A DNA stretch of 64,000 nt, from positions 18,181-82,180 of the forward strand of contig DAOUJD010000032.1 of assembly GCA_034423115.1 (NCBI GenBank), written 5' to 3'. Below are positions 51,053 to 59,976 of the stretch, in pieces. The translations under genes were made by a program, and so were the position numbers. Position 1 is the first letter of the stretch; every line of letters begins with the position of its first letter. The notes under the pieces were generated by a model. That model was not told the origin of the DNA, made no database searches, and saw only the letters and a program-made list of their open reading frames with translations. The stretch is from Bin87 sp034423115. GTDB lineage: Bacteria > Chloroflexota > Dehalococcoidia > Lucifugimonadales > UBA3495.

Positions 51053-51438
51053 GGTCGCTCCTCCTCAACTGCGTCTGGACCCGTCGGATCGCGATTGCTT
51101 CCGTTCATCACTCGCGCCAATAGTCGCGAACCCTTTGCATAGGTAAAAAGTATAATATCGCCGTAATTATTACTGATACCGATGTTATATCCGTAATAAT
51201 ATACGTAAACTACGTTTGAAAGCGGTGATTATTTCTGAATTCCGTTTTTTCATCGGCGCTGATTCTATGGCTTCAAATCGGGCGTGTCAATAATCAATAT
51301 CAGCGCCGCGGCTGAGTTGGCTTCATTCGTACTCCATCCGTACTCCATCGGGGAGAGGCCGCGCGCCAACGTAGTTCCAAATGCCTTGTGCTATACTGCC
51401 GCCATTCCATACCACCCGAATCGATACGGAGCCGCTGT
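51053..51438. promoter_or_regulatory. AT-rich divergent regulatory region
   Basis: The spacer between the binding-protein array (minus) and the Nudix gene (plus) is much richer in A and T than its surroundings at about 51145-51260. It contains GTAATTATTAC (51163-51173), a palindrome around one T, and CCGTAAT at 51161-51167 and again at 51191-51197, 30 bp apart (about three helical turns). These look like operator sites. No gene was found in it. Confidence 0.45.
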
Positions 51439-52203
51439 ATGGTCTCTCCCCTCGTTGCGACGCCCAATCCGTTCCGTGGCGTCGTGGTCAATTCTGCCCA
51501 TCTGCCCGTCGATCCCGACGAATTCGCCGCATCTTTGGACGCTTCCATCGCCGAATGGCGCGACGCCGGCTACGAGGTCGCTTGGGTGGACATCCCCATT
51601 GGCTTGGCAACCCATGTGCCCATCGCGACCAAGCGCGGTTTTACCTACCACCACGCCGACTCCGACAGCATCACGGCGACGCTGATGCTGATCCCCGATT
51701 CCTTCATCCCGCCCTACGCCACTCATTACGTTGGCGCCGGTGGCGTCGTCCTGAACGACAAGGAAGAGCTGTTGGTGGTGTGCGAGCGTTACCGCATCGA
51801 CAATCGACCGCCCTTCTACAAGCTCCCCGGTGGAGCCCTCGAACCGGGCGAGCACATCGTAGATTCCATAGTCCGTGAGGTCTTGGAGGAAACCGGCGTC
51901 CAGGCCCAGTTCGAGGCGCTGGCCTGTTTCCGCCACTGGCACGGCTACCGCTACGGAAAGTCCGACATATATTTCGTTTGCCGGCTCCGCGCCCTCACTC
52001 ACGACATCAAGATGAGTGAGCAGGAAATCGAGGAATGCCTCTGGATGCCGGTGCGCGATTTCATGTCCGACGACGACATCAGCCCCTTCAACAAGGGCAT
52101 CGTCCGTTCCGCCATCGAAAGCGCCGGCGTCGTTCCTGCCGACATGCCCGGTATGCCGCCGGACCCAACCCGCGAGTACTTCCTGCCCGAATTCATCAAG
52201 TAG
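51439..52203 (+). CDS. Nudix hydrolase with N-terminal pre-Nudix domain
   Basis: 254 residues from ATG 51439 (ACGGAG upstream). The Nudix box is complete: GALEPGEHIVDSIVREVLEETGV. The N-terminal domain (about 1-95), with FRGVVVNSAHL, WRDAGYEVAWVDIP and ATKRGFTYHH, is like the GNAT-related pre-Nudix domain of NUDT6-type proteins. It hydrolyses a nucleoside diphosphate derivative; specificity is unknown. It is 44 bp upstream of the molybdopterin gene on the same strand. Confidence 0.93.
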   Translation: MVSPLVATPNPFRGVVVNSAHLPVDPDEFAASLDASIAEWRDAGYEVAWVDIPIGLATHVPIATKRGFTYHHADSDSITATLMLIPDSFIPPYATHYVGAGGVVLNDKEELLVVCERYRIDNRPPFYKLPGGALEPGEHIVDSIVREVLEETGVQAQFEALACFRHWHGYRYGKSDIYFVCRLRALTHDIKMSEQEIEECLWMPVRDFMSDDDISPFNKGIVRSAIESAGVVPADMPGMPPDPTREYFLPEFIK

Positions 52204-52247
52204 TGCCGACTTCTTTCGTCCGCCGCCCATATCCCAGGAGGAACCCC

Positions 52248-54539
52248 ATGACCACCACCGCCCAGCCCGAACAGCAATACCGCGTAATCGGCACCCGTCC
52301 CGTCCGCCACGATGGCGTGGACAAGGTCACTGGCGCCGCTCGCTACGGCGCAGACATCAACCTGCCCGGGATGCTGCACGCCCGGATACTGCGCAGCCCG
52401 CACAGCCATGCGCGCATCCGCAGCATTGATACCAGCAAGGCCGAAGCGTTTCCCGGTGTTGTTGCCGTCGCCACCGCTGCGGACTTCCCGATCATCGAGA
52501 ACCGGATGATCGACTTCGCCGAGGTGCAGGGCAATGCCCGCATGATCGCCGAGAACCTGTTGGCCAAGGACAAAGTCCTCTACGTCGGACACGCAGTTGC
52601 CGCCATCTGTGCTACCAGCCCCCACATCGCCATGGAAGCCATGAATTTGGTGGAGGTGGACTACGAGGTGCTGCCCACCGTTCTCACCTGGCGCGAGGCC
52701 ATGGCCGACGATGCTCCGCTGCTCCACGACGACATGACCACCTATTTCCGCATGGAGCGGTTCGCCCGCGGCGACGATACCGGCGTCAAGAGCAACGTGG
52801 CCGGACACATCCAGCACAAGGTCGGCGACGTCGACGAGGGCTTCGCCGAAGCCGACATCGTCATCGAGAGGGAATTTGAAACTCAGACGGTGCACCAGGG
52901 TTACATTGAGCCTCACGTGTCCACCGCCATGTGGTCCGCCGACGGTCGCGTAACCGTCTGGACCAGCACGCAGGGCATCTTCAACGTTCGCGCTCAGACC
53001 GCCGCCATCATCGGCGTGCCCGAGGGTCAGGTGAAGATTGTGCCCATGGAAATCGGCGGTGGGTTCGGCGCCAAGGGCATCACCTACACCGATCCGGTGG
53101 CCGCGGTCCTGTCCAAAAAGACGGGCAAACCGGTCAAGGTCGCCATGGATCGCACCGATGTCTTTATCGGCAGCGGCCCCGCCTCCGCCACCTTCATGCG
53201 CTGCAAGATGGGCGTCAAGAACGATGGCACGATGGTCGCCGGCCAACTCTACATGGTGTACGAAGCCGGCGCGTATCCCGGCTCCCCTGTGGGTGGCGGC
53301 GCCCTCACCGGGTTCGGTCCGTACAAGATGGATCACATGCTGGTGGACGGGTACGACGTGGTCTGCAACAAGCAGAAGGTGCAGGCCTACCGCGCCCCAG
53401 GACAGCCCCAGGTCGCTTTCGCCGTCGAGGCAGTGGTCGACGAGCTGGCCGAGATCCTCGGTCGCGACCCCATGGAACTGCGCATACAGAACGCCGTCCA
53501 AGAGGGCGACCGCATGCCCAACGGCGTCCCCCATCGCGTCTTCGGGTGCCGCGAGTTGGAAGAGGCCATGATCAACAGCGAGCACAACCGCACGCCGTTG
53601 GAAGGTCCCAACCGCGGTCGCGGCATCGCCGTGGGATTCCGCTGGCAGGCCGGCCAGGCGTCATCGGCCACCATCAACGTCAACTCCAACGGCACCCTCA
53701 ACCTCATTACCGGTTCGGTGGACATCGGCGGCACTCGCACGGCCGTCGCCATGCAGGTCGCCGAGACCCTCGGCATCGATATTGACGACATAGCGCCCAC
53801 CGTGGTGGACACCGATACCGTCGGCTGGACTGCTTCCACAGGTGGCAGCCGCATCGCCTTCGACACCGGCCTCGCCGCCATCGCCGCCGCGGAAGACCTC
53901 CGCGACCAGATGGCCCAGCGTTGCGCCATGGTCTGGGAGGTTGAAGCTGACCAGGTCGAATTCGCGGACGGCGTGTTCACCTGCACGGCTAACGAAGAGC
54001 GCATGACCATTGCCGACGCCGCCAGCCGCATGATGCGCACCGGCGGCCCGCTCACCGCGTCGGCCTCTGCCACCTCCACCGGCGTGGGTCCCATATTCGC
54101 CGGCAACATCATCGACGTTGAGGTCGACCCCGAAACCGGCAAGGTGGACATCCTGCGCTGCACCGCCTTCATCGACTCCGGTACATCGGTCCATCCCAGC
54201 TATGTGGAGGGCCAGATGCAGGGAGGGACGATGCAGGGTATAGGTTGGGCGCTGTCCGAGGATTACACCTACGGCCCCGATGGGCAAATGCTCAACTCGA
54301 CCTTCCTGGACTACCGAATGCCCACGGCTCTCGACATGCCCATGATCGACACGGTGGTCATTGAAGTCCCCAACCCGCGCCATCCCTACGGACTGCGCGG
54401 TGTTGGCGAGGCGCCCATCATCCCGCCTCTGGCCGCGCTGCACAACGCCGTTTACCATGCCACTGGCGTCCGCGTGAACAAGCTTCCGCTGTCGCCCACC
54501 AGCGTTCTGGAAGCAATACAGGAGGCCAACGGTTCGTAG
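52248..54539 (+). CDS. Xanthine/aldehyde dehydrogenase molybdopterin-binding subunit
   Basis: 763 residues from ATG 52248 (CAGGAGGAAC upstream). DKVTGAARYGADI at the start, then GGGFGAKG for the cofactor, AYRAPGQPQ in the active-site loop (not the Cys form of CO dehydrogenase), and GVGEAPIIPP with the catalytic Glu. Together these are a large Mo subunit of the xanthine oxidase family. The FAD-binding medium and 2Fe-2S small subunits usually encoded beside it are missing from this window. Substrate could be an aldehyde or N-heterocycle. Confidence 0.94.
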   Translation: MTTTAQPEQQYRVIGTRPVRHDGVDKVTGAARYGADINLPGMLHARILRSPHSHARIRSIDTSKAEAFPGVVAVATAADFPIIENRMIDFAEVQGNARMIAENLLAKDKVLYVGHAVAAICATSPHIAMEAMNLVEVDYEVLPTVLTWREAMADDAPLLHDDMTTYFRMERFARGDDTGVKSNVAGHIQHKVGDVDEGFAEADIVIEREFETQTVHQGYIEPHVSTAMWSADGRVTVWTSTQGIFNVRAQTAAIIGVPEGQVKIVPMEIGGGFGAKGITYTDPVAAVLSKKTGKPVKVAMDRTDVFIGSGPASATFMRCKMGVKNDGTMVAGQLYMVYEAGAYPGSPVGGGALTGFGPYKMDHMLVDGYDVVCNKQKVQAYRAPGQPQVAFAVEAVVDELAEILGRDPMELRIQNAVQEGDRMPNGVPHRVFGCRELEEAMINSEHNRTPLEGPNRGRGIAVGFRWQAGQASSATINVNSNGTLNLITGSVDIGGTRTAVAMQVAETLGIDIDDIAPTVVDTDTVGWTASTGGSRIAFDTGLAAIAAAEDLRDQMAQRCAMVWEVEADQVEFADGVFTCTANEERMTIADAASRMMRTGGPLTASASATSTGVGPIFAGNIIDVEVDPETGKVDILRCTAFIDSGTSVHPSYVEGQMQGGTMQGIGWALSEDYTYGPDGQMLNSTFLDYRMPTALDMPMIDTVVIEVPNPRHPYGLRGVGEAPIIPPLAALHNAVYHATGVRVNKLPLSPTSVLEAIQEANGS

Positions 54540-54571
54540 CGATTGCAGCGGTTCAACCAGGCGCGAAGAGC

Positions 54572-54596
54572 AGGGGCGGGTTTGCAACCCGCCCCT
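54572..54596. repeat. Intergenic palindrome AGGGGCGGGTT / AACCCGCCCCT
   Basis: An 11-bp perfect stem with loop TGC, 33 bp after the molybdopterin gene stop. Same family as the elements at 4.1, 19.6, 44.8 and 49.1 kb. Confidence 0.85.
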
Positions 54597-54643
54597 TCCG
54601 TATCGTTACTGCTATAATCTGCCCAAGGAGGGCAGTTGGAGAG

Positions 54644-54949
54644 TTGACTATCGAGATTCCACTGTCGGTTTTGGTTGCATTATTTGCGATCAATGGGGGT
54701 ACGCTTACTGCGTTTCTTGGCGCCATCGTGTATCTGGCGTTACGATTGGGCCGTCTTCCCACACGTGAGGAACACAACGAACTGCGTCAGGAGCTCAAGT
54801 CGGATATGGCGCGACTTCGGGAGGAGTTTCGCCGCAGCCATCAGCAGTTAATGATCGCTCTCGCCAATCACTCGCACCGAGAGGACGGACAGGCGGTCTT
54901 CACCCTTCCTCCGGAGTTGGAAACGACGCCCGCGCCCGCTGACAATTAA
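54644..54949 (+). CDS. Small single-span membrane protein with coiled coil
   Basis: 101 residues from a TTG with GGAGAG upstream. One membrane helix (about 8-32, VLVALFAINGGTLTAFLGAIVYLAL) is followed by a charged helix RLGRLPTREEHNELRQELKSDMARLREEFRR. No family recognised. Converges with the hypothetical gene at 54946, overlapping by 4 bp. Confidence 0.6.
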   Translation: MTIEIPLSVLVALFAINGGTLTAFLGAIVYLALRLGRLPTREEHNELRQELKSDMARLREEFRRSHQQLMIALANHSHREDGQAVFTLPPELETTPAPADN

Positions 54950-55446
54950 GACCGAACTTCCAGCACCTCATTCAACATCAGGAAGTTCTCCCGCAACTGC
55001 GGCGCCAACGTCGTCCCCCCGGTGGATAGCATTACCAGAAGCCGCAACTGCGCCGCCAGGTCCGCCGCCAACATGCTTTTTGCCTCTGCCACCGTGTCCG
55101 CCGCGATCGGAACCCGCAGCCCGTTCAGCGGCAGCGCCGCCCTGGATTCGGCGGCCCAGTACTGATCCAGGCTGTCGATGATCACCAGAGGGATGTCTTT
55201 CTTCAAAACGAAGTAGGCGTCGCGGGGGCTGTCTGCGGGCGTCAATACGTCCGTGAATACGCGGGTTACGTCGCTGTGGCTGATGTGGAACGTCGCGGCG
55301 TTGGGCTGACTGGTCGATGTCGCGTGCCAGTCCCATCCCTCCGGTTGGGCCCAGTTGGCGTTGGGGACAACGTTCACCGGCAGCGACCCGTCCTCCGCCA
55401 GCACGCGGTCGTTTCCGGGAGCGCCGGCGTCCTGCGGTGTGGTCAT
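54946..55446 (-). CDS. Hypothetical protein
   Basis: 166 residues, no signal peptide or membrane helix. It looks like a two-strand, then helical protein with SHSDVTRVFTDVLT in the middle and helices LAADLAAQLRLLVML near the end. No family recognised. It follows the DUF3467-like gene by 18 bp on the same strand, so they are likely one operon. Confidence 0.7.
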   Translation of the reverse strand: MTTPQDAGAPGNDRVLAEDGSLPVNVVPNANWAQPEGWDWHATSTSQPNAATFHISHSDVTRVFTDVLTPADSPRDAYFVLKKDIPLVIIDSLDQYWAAESRAALPLNGLRVPIAADTVAEAKSMLAADLAAQLRLLVMLSTGGTTLAPQLRENFLMLNEVLEVRS

Positions 55447-55464
55447 ATCACTAATCCCGGCCGA

Positions 55465-55887
55465 TCAGTGGCTCAGTTCGCTAACGTTGCTGGATCCGTC
55501 CGGATTCAATTCCCACGCGGCAAACACCTGGTCCGGCAGCGTGATGGGGCCGACCGCTTCCTCGTATTCCCGCACGTGCTTGGCAGACAACACTGCGATG
55601 GCCTTCATCATCTGCGGGCTGACCTTGATGCGGGCGCGCAGGATGGGTTCCCGTTCTTCCAGTTGCTCGCCAAAGAAAAGCACCGCTGAGTAAAGGCTGC
55701 TGAAAATGTGGAACGAGTCGCTGTAGAAGGTGATGGCGTCAAGCGACCCGCCTGCTTCCGCCGGGGCCGGCGCGGGGGCCGTCGCCGTGTTGACGTTCAG
55801 TGATGCGACGTCGCCCGGGTTGATGTAGCTCTCTTCCTGCGGTGGTTTGTCTTCCGGCGGCACGTATGGGCGTTGGACGATGGGCAT
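55465..55887 (-). CDS. DUF3467-like protein
   Basis: 140 residues. After a Pro/Ala-rich N-terminal 45 residues it has DAITFYSDSFHIFSSLYSAVLFFGE, RARIKVSPQMMKAIAVLSAKHVREYEEAVGPI, the strand-helix layout of DUF3467, which contains a conserved SPQ...K...YE.GPI pattern. Function unknown. First gene of a two-gene unit with the preceding hypothetical. Confidence 0.72.
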   Translation of the reverse strand: MPIVQRPYVPPEDKPPQEESYINPGDVASLNVNTATAPAPAPAEAGGSLDAITFYSDSFHIFSSLYSAVLFFGEQLEEREPILRARIKVSPQMMKAIAVLSAKHVREYEEAVGPITLPDQVFAAWELNPDGSSNVSELSH

Positions 55888-56032
55888 AAGACCTCCGGCC
55901 CGGCCAACGGCCTGATCAGACGCGGCGGGGCGATGCGGCAGTTGGGCGCATTATAGCGGGTTTGCCTGAACCGTGCCGACCGGCTGCTCCCTCGTCGCCG
56001 CTCCGGTTTATTGGCGACCGCCCACCGGGACT

Positions 56033-56809
56033 TTAGATCTCAACGGGCTGGTCGCTGTCCATCCACTCGGCGTAGGAGCCGTCGTACAGCCGAACATCGT
56101 AACCAAACTGCCGCAACGCCAGCCACGCTACCGATGCGCGCACTCCGCTCCGGCAATACGCAATCACCGAGTCATTGTTGGCGACGCCTGCAATGCCCAG
56201 TCGTGCGCGCAGTTCGAACTCTTCAATGAGCAGATTGCCGTCTGTACCTGCTGCCTCAGAGTGGGGCAGGTTGACTGCTCCCGGGATATGGCCGGGCCGA
56301 TGGTCCATTTCAACCTGTCCGTCGAACTCCTCGACACTTCGCGTGTCCAGTAGAACGGCGTTCCCTGGATCGACAACGTCCTCCAGCGTAGCCCGCACGG
56401 ATGGATCGAGCCTCACTGTGAACTCACTGGATTCCGTGGGAACCGGCCGGTACAGCACCTCCCGTCCCGCATCTTTCCAGGCCTCGTACCGCAGGTCCAT
56501 GATGTGCACGTCGTCGCGTCCCAGGTACTCCAGCACCCAGGCGGCCATGGCCGCGTTCCGTCCGTCCTGGTGGTCGTACAGCACGGGCGTCGCTTCATCG
56601 CTGAGGCCGGCGTCCCCAAAAGCAGACGCCAGTTGGTCGGGATCAGCCAGCTTGCCATCGGGCGCTTGCAGTTTCTTGAACGGTACGCTGACCGCCCCCG
56701 GTAGGTGGCCCATCAAGTAGCGCATCGCCGACCGGGGATCAATGATCAGGTAATCCGGTCGGCCGATGCGCTCAGAGACCCAATCGGCGGTAACGAATGT
56801 CGCCATCAA
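56033..56809 (-). CDS. Sulfurtransferase with two rhodanese domains
   Basis: 258 residues. N-terminal rhodanese (about 1-125) has DPRSAMRYLMGHLPGAV but no catalytic Cys (DHQDGRNAA); C-terminal rhodanese (about 135-250) has LDTRSVEEF, GHIPGAVNLP and the active loop AYCRSGVRAS with Cys. This is the usual architecture of thiosulfate or 3-mercaptopyruvate sulfurtransferases, transferring sulfane sulfur to cyanide or thiols. Overlaps the OsmC gene by 4 bp, suggesting a shared role in sulfur or peroxide handling. Confidence 0.95.
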   Translation of the reverse strand: MMATFVTADWVSERIGRPDYLIIDPRSAMRYLMGHLPGAVSVPFKKLQAPDGKLADPDQLASAFGDAGLSDEATPVLYDHQDGRNAAMAAWVLEYLGRDDVHIMDLRYEAWKDAGREVLYRPVPTESSEFTVRLDPSVRATLEDVVDPGNAVLLDTRSVEEFDGQVEMDHRPGHIPGAVNLPHSEAAGTDGNLLIEEFELRARLGIAGVANNDSVIAYCRSGVRASVAWLALRQFGYDVRLYDGSYAEWMDSDQPVEI

Positions 56810-57339
56810 CCCACCATCTCAAAGTCGGTATCAACCGAGGTGCGATTTGCCACCGACTGGGTAACGGGCGAACCCTCCACCGCCAGCCGCCAGATCTCCC
56901 GCAGCGTGTCCTCGTCAGCGTCGGCCCGCACGAAACACTTCGCCGAGATCTGTCCGTAACCGGGATTGCCCTCGTCCTCTACGCCCGCCCACTTGCGGAT
57001 GTTGTCGAAATACCCTTCGACGGCGATTTCGAGGTCGTGGATGCGCACGCCCTGCTTGGTGGCGTTAACCACGAACCCGACGGTCATGCAGCTGCCCACG
57101 GCGGAGAGCAACTGCTCGTGCGCGCTGGCGGCCACGTCCGTCGCGGTTAGGTCGCCCGGCTCGTCCATGTCAACCTGGTGGTTCCGCATGTACGCTCGGG
57201 CACGCATCCCGTCCTGCCAGACTACGCGCGACTTCCACGGCCCCGTTACCGCGTTGAACACTTCCGGATCCCGGAACGAATCCAGCACTTCGGTCAGTTT
57301 TTCACGGGGCAGTCCGTTGAGGTTTTCTTGTTGCGTCAT
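56806..57339 (-). CDS. OsmC-family protein
   Basis: 177 residues. DLTATDVAASAHEQLLSAVGSCMTVGFVVNATKQGV carries the first conserved Cys. The second, normally in CPVS near SPVTQSVANRT, is Ser here, so the two-Cys peroxidase cycle cannot run in the usual way. It may act as a one-Cys thiol-peroxidase or hydrolase-like OsmC protein. Co-translated with the sulfurtransferase gene downstream. Confidence 0.9.
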   Translation of the reverse strand: MTQQENLNGLPREKLTEVLDSFRDPEVFNAVTGPWKSRVVWQDGMRARAYMRNHQVDMDEPGDLTATDVAASAHEQLLSAVGSCMTVGFVVNATKQGVRIHDLEIAVEGYFDNIRKWAGVEDEGNPGYGQISAKCFVRADADEDTLREIWRLAVEGSPVTQSVANRTSVDTDFEMVG

Positions 57340-57398
57340 TTTGTGCTCCTGTTTTCAGACCGGTTTGGAGGAGAGTTTTTTGTTGACTGTGCTCGTTG

Positions 57399-57803
57399 TT
57401 AGCCCGAGTTCGCCGCGGCCATTGGTGGCATCGCCTCAATCACCGGAGCGAGATGGTGGGAAGCGTTACGCAGACCGACCGCGATGGGCACCAGATCGCC
57501 AGGATCGTATTCATCGGGCGCCCAATATGCGATCAGATCCCCGTTTTCGGCAATTATGGTTGCTTCTGCGACACTTTCGCCGAAGGTCAGCGTGTCGGTT
57601 TCCTCGCAGTAGCCCCGCTTGCCCAGCGGCAGCCATGGGCTGATGCCGATAACTTCCAGTTCGACCGCGCGATGGCTTTCATCGTCAGGCACGTGCAATA
57701 TGATCGACCAATTCTGTGCGACCTCATAGCCACCGGATGATGGCTGGTCGTAGTACCAACTTATCGCGTCAATGTCGGGATCATAGTGCGCTCTGAGATT
57801 CAT
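57399..57803 (-). CDS. Tandem DUF2283-like protein
   Basis: 134 residues with two related units: AHYDPDIDAISWYYDQP... VELEVIGISPWLP and GYCEETDTLTFGESVAE... PIAVGLRNAS. Each has the Y(D/E)xxxD layout of DUF2283 followed by a strand pair. It overlaps the upstream gene by 23 bp, as in the pair at the left edge of the window. Function unknown; an antitoxin-like role is inferred from the context. Confidence 0.68.
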   Translation of the reverse strand: MNLRAHYDPDIDAISWYYDQPSSGGYEVAQNWSIILHVPDDESHRAVELEVIGISPWLPLGKRGYCEETDTLTFGESVAEATIIAENGDLIAYWAPDEYDPGDLVPIAVGLRNASHHLAPVIEAMPPMAAANSG

Positions 57804-58167
57804 CTCGCACCTCCAGTCTTTCGTAATGGCGCTGGAAGTAGTCCATATCGTTGCTGTTCAACTTCTCTGCAGCCTTCCCGTCCAAGAAGGCTGATATTAT
57901 CCTCCGGTCGTCGATTGAGACGGCCACTCGCATCAGGCGCCTGCTACCGCTATGTTCGATCCAACCGAGAAAGGCGATGCTTCGCCTCCCGTCGCGGTCC
58001 TGTCTGATGCCACGGACGACCCAATTGTTCAATACGCCGGTTAGCCGTTCCAAGGTAACTTCGTTGTGTACCCTCTCCGCCTGCTCTTGAAGGTGGCTGG
58101 TTATCTCCCTCTCAATTCCCGCGACCGTAAGCGTAGGAGGCAACCCGGCCGGATGGTCGCTAGGCAT
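57781..58167 (-). CDS. DUF4258-like small protein
   Basis: 128 residues. HNEVTLERLTGVLNNWVVRGIRQDRDGRRSIAFLGWIEHSGSRRLMRVAVSIDDRRIISAFLDG resembles the small protein at 521-850: an early His, a central loop and an RRLMRVAVS/IKVVF strand. It starts within the preceding MetE-like gene (8-bp overlap) and overlaps the DUF2283-like gene. The toxin assignment is inference; no activity motif was seen. Confidence 0.58.
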   Translation of the reverse strand: MPSDHPAGLPPTLTVAGIEREITSHLQEQAERVHNEVTLERLTGVLNNWVVRGIRQDRDGRRSIAFLGWIEHSGSRRLMRVAVSIDDRRIISAFLDGKAAEKLNSNDMDYFQRHYERLEVRDESQSAL

Positions 58168-59323
58168 GCTCCGCGCGCAGGATCTCGGCGGCTTCTGCGA
58201 TTACCTGCAACTTTTTGGCGGCCATCTCATGTGTGTTGACGTTGCGCTCGGCAAACGTGCCGAAGCCGCAGTCAGGGTTGAGGTAGATCTTGTCAGGATC
58301 GAAATACTGCAACAGTTCTTTGACGCGCGCCACGATTTGCTCGGGCGGCTCGATGTCGTCGGTGCGGGGGTTGACCACGCCCAGGCCGATTTCCTTCTCG
58401 TTGGCGTATTCCTGGAACACTGCCATCTCGCCGGCCCGAGGTGTGGCGCACTCCAGCACCAACCGGTCGATGTTCATCTGCGTCAGGTAGGGCAGCATGG
58501 GGCCATAATTGCCCTGCAATAGCACTTCTTCCTTCTTGCTCCAGTTGCCCCGGCAGACGTGTACGCCGGTCTTGATGCCGTCGATGCCGTCCAGCGTCTC
58601 GTTCATCAGCCGCACCGCCATTTCCAGTTCGTCGGTGGGGTCGCGGCGGTTGGGAAGCGCGGCGCACATGAACGTCTCGGTGGTTTCCTCGCCGAACACC
58701 ACCTGGGACAGTGTCGGCTCGTCCAGCTGCACGAAATCGCAGCCGTGGTCGCGCAGGGCGATAATCTCCTCGCGCAGAATTTCCACCACGTCCCGAGCCA
58801 GGTCGTCTGGGGAGGGATAAGCTTTGTCGGACAAGCCCTCGAACCAGCCGGAGCGGGTGAGCATATATGGGCCGGGAATAGGGACCATGATGGCCCGGTC
58901 GGTGTGTTCCTTCATAAAGGCCAACTCGTCCAGCGCCAGCCCGTGCCTCTTGCTGATGGTATCGATTACGATGGGGCTCTTGATGGCGAAGGATGGAACG
59001 TCCAGCGCCCGCAGCACTTCCTCCATGCGGGCGCGGTCTGACGAATAGTCCAGCAACTCCGACACCTTCATCAGCTGCATTCCGTTCAGCTTGTCCACGG
59101 CGAATGAGTAGAAGTTGTCCCGACGTTGCTCACCGTCGCTGATGATGTCTACGCCGGCCTCTTCCTGCGCTCGGATGCAGGACAGCACTTCGCCGTCCGC
59201 CAACGCGCTGAATTCTTCGTAGGTTATCTCGCCGGCCTCTTTGCTCCGCAGGGCGCGAATCAACTCGGTGGATCGGGGCCAGCTTCCGACCACGGTTACA
59301 GGGAAAAGCGGGGTGTCAGGCAT
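58160..59323 (-). CDS. MetE-like cobalamin-independent methyltransferase (UROD/MetE superfamily)
   Basis: 387 residues. VVGSWPRSTEL opens the MetE-C barrel; DGEQRRDNFYSF, QLDEPTL and the zinc ligands HVCRGN (His, Cys), the Glu of VLECATP and Cys in NPDCGFGTF are present. This is the size of the single-barrel methionine synthase II-like enzymes, not of the long two-barrel MetE. It transfers a methyl group to homocysteine or a related thiol. It is co-transcribed with the two small genes that follow. Confidence 0.93.
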   Translation of the reverse strand: MPDTPLFPVTVVGSWPRSTELIRALRSKEAGEITYEEFSALADGEVLSCIRAQEEAGVDIISDGEQRRDNFYSFAVDKLNGMQLMKVSELLDYSSDRARMEEVLRALDVPSFAIKSPIVIDTISKRHGLALDELAFMKEHTDRAIMVPIPGPYMLTRSGWFEGLSDKAYPSPDDLARDVVEILREEIIALRDHGCDFVQLDEPTLSQVVFGEETTETFMCAALPNRRDPTDELEMAVRLMNETLDGIDGIKTGVHVCRGNWSKKEEVLLQGNYGPMLPYLTQMNIDRLVLECATPRAGEMAVFQEYANEKEIGLGVVNPRTDDIEPPEQIVARVKELLQYFDPDKIYLNPDCGFGTFAERNVNTHEMAAKKLQVIAEAAEILRAEHA

Positions 59324-59454
59324 TCGTCAGGTACTCCCAGAGAGGATGCGTTCCGTAATGGGACGTTCGGCGACGCACGATACGCTGACAGCCGTTCCCA
59401 CCACCGGCCAAGGTAATCTACACCATAACATTTGTATTCACAAACCGGACGAGT

Positions 59455-59961
59455 TCATTCGGCCGAAATCGATAGCCCCTCGATGAACTCCAGGCCGGGC
59501 AGCTTCTCCAGCTCACGTGGCTCCATCTTGACCTTGCCTGACCGGCTTCCGGCCCCCAGTATGATGTAGTCCATCTCCAGTAGGCGCGCGTCCGCATAGA
59601 TCGGCAACCCGTCCGGCAATGCCAGTGCGGTGACTCCGCCAATCATCATTCCCGTTATTTCCATCGTTTCGTCAGCGGACGCGAAAGACGCTCTTGAAAC
59701 TCCCATCAGCCCGCGTACCCGCTTGTTCACGTCGAGCCGGTCGCACGCCCGCACGATACCGGCGCATTGCGAGGCCGGCCCCCGTTTGCTCGCCACGATT
59801 ATCGTGTTGGCCGAATGGGGCAGGTCGTATCCGTAGTGCTCGCAAAAATCCGCCGTGTCGCCGTATTGTGGTTCGATCTCAATCCATTCCCAGCCGTCGA
59901 TGCCCAATTCGTCCAACGCCGTTCGGACCCGTGCTTCGATCTGCTCCGGTGTTTCCATCAT
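59455..59961 (-). CDS. YbaK/EbsC-family aminoacyl-tRNA deacylase
   Basis: 168 residues. NTIIVASKRG, VNKRVRGLMGVSRASFA, GMMIGGVTALALPDGLPIYADARLLEMDYIILGAGSRSGKVKMEP fit the YbaK domain, in which Lys and the GxxxP turns hydrolyse mischarged tRNA (Cys-tRNAPro or Ala-tRNA). Stand-alone form. Isolated gene between the methyltransferase and the MaoC gene. Confidence 0.9.
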   Translation of the reverse strand: MMETPEQIEARVRTALDELGIDGWEWIEIEPQYGDTADFCEHYGYDLPHSANTIIVASKRGPASQCAGIVRACDRLDVNKRVRGLMGVSRASFASADETMEITGMMIGGVTALALPDGLPIYADARLLEMDYIILGAGSRSGKVKMEPRELEKLPGLEFIEGLSISAE

Positions 59962-59976
59962 CGTCAGTAGCCCGCC

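Noticed and set aside
51999..53585. 528-codon minus-strand frame across the Nudix and molybdopterin genes
   Set aside because: It is antisense to two recognised genes and reads as a low-information, His/Val/Gly-rich shadow.
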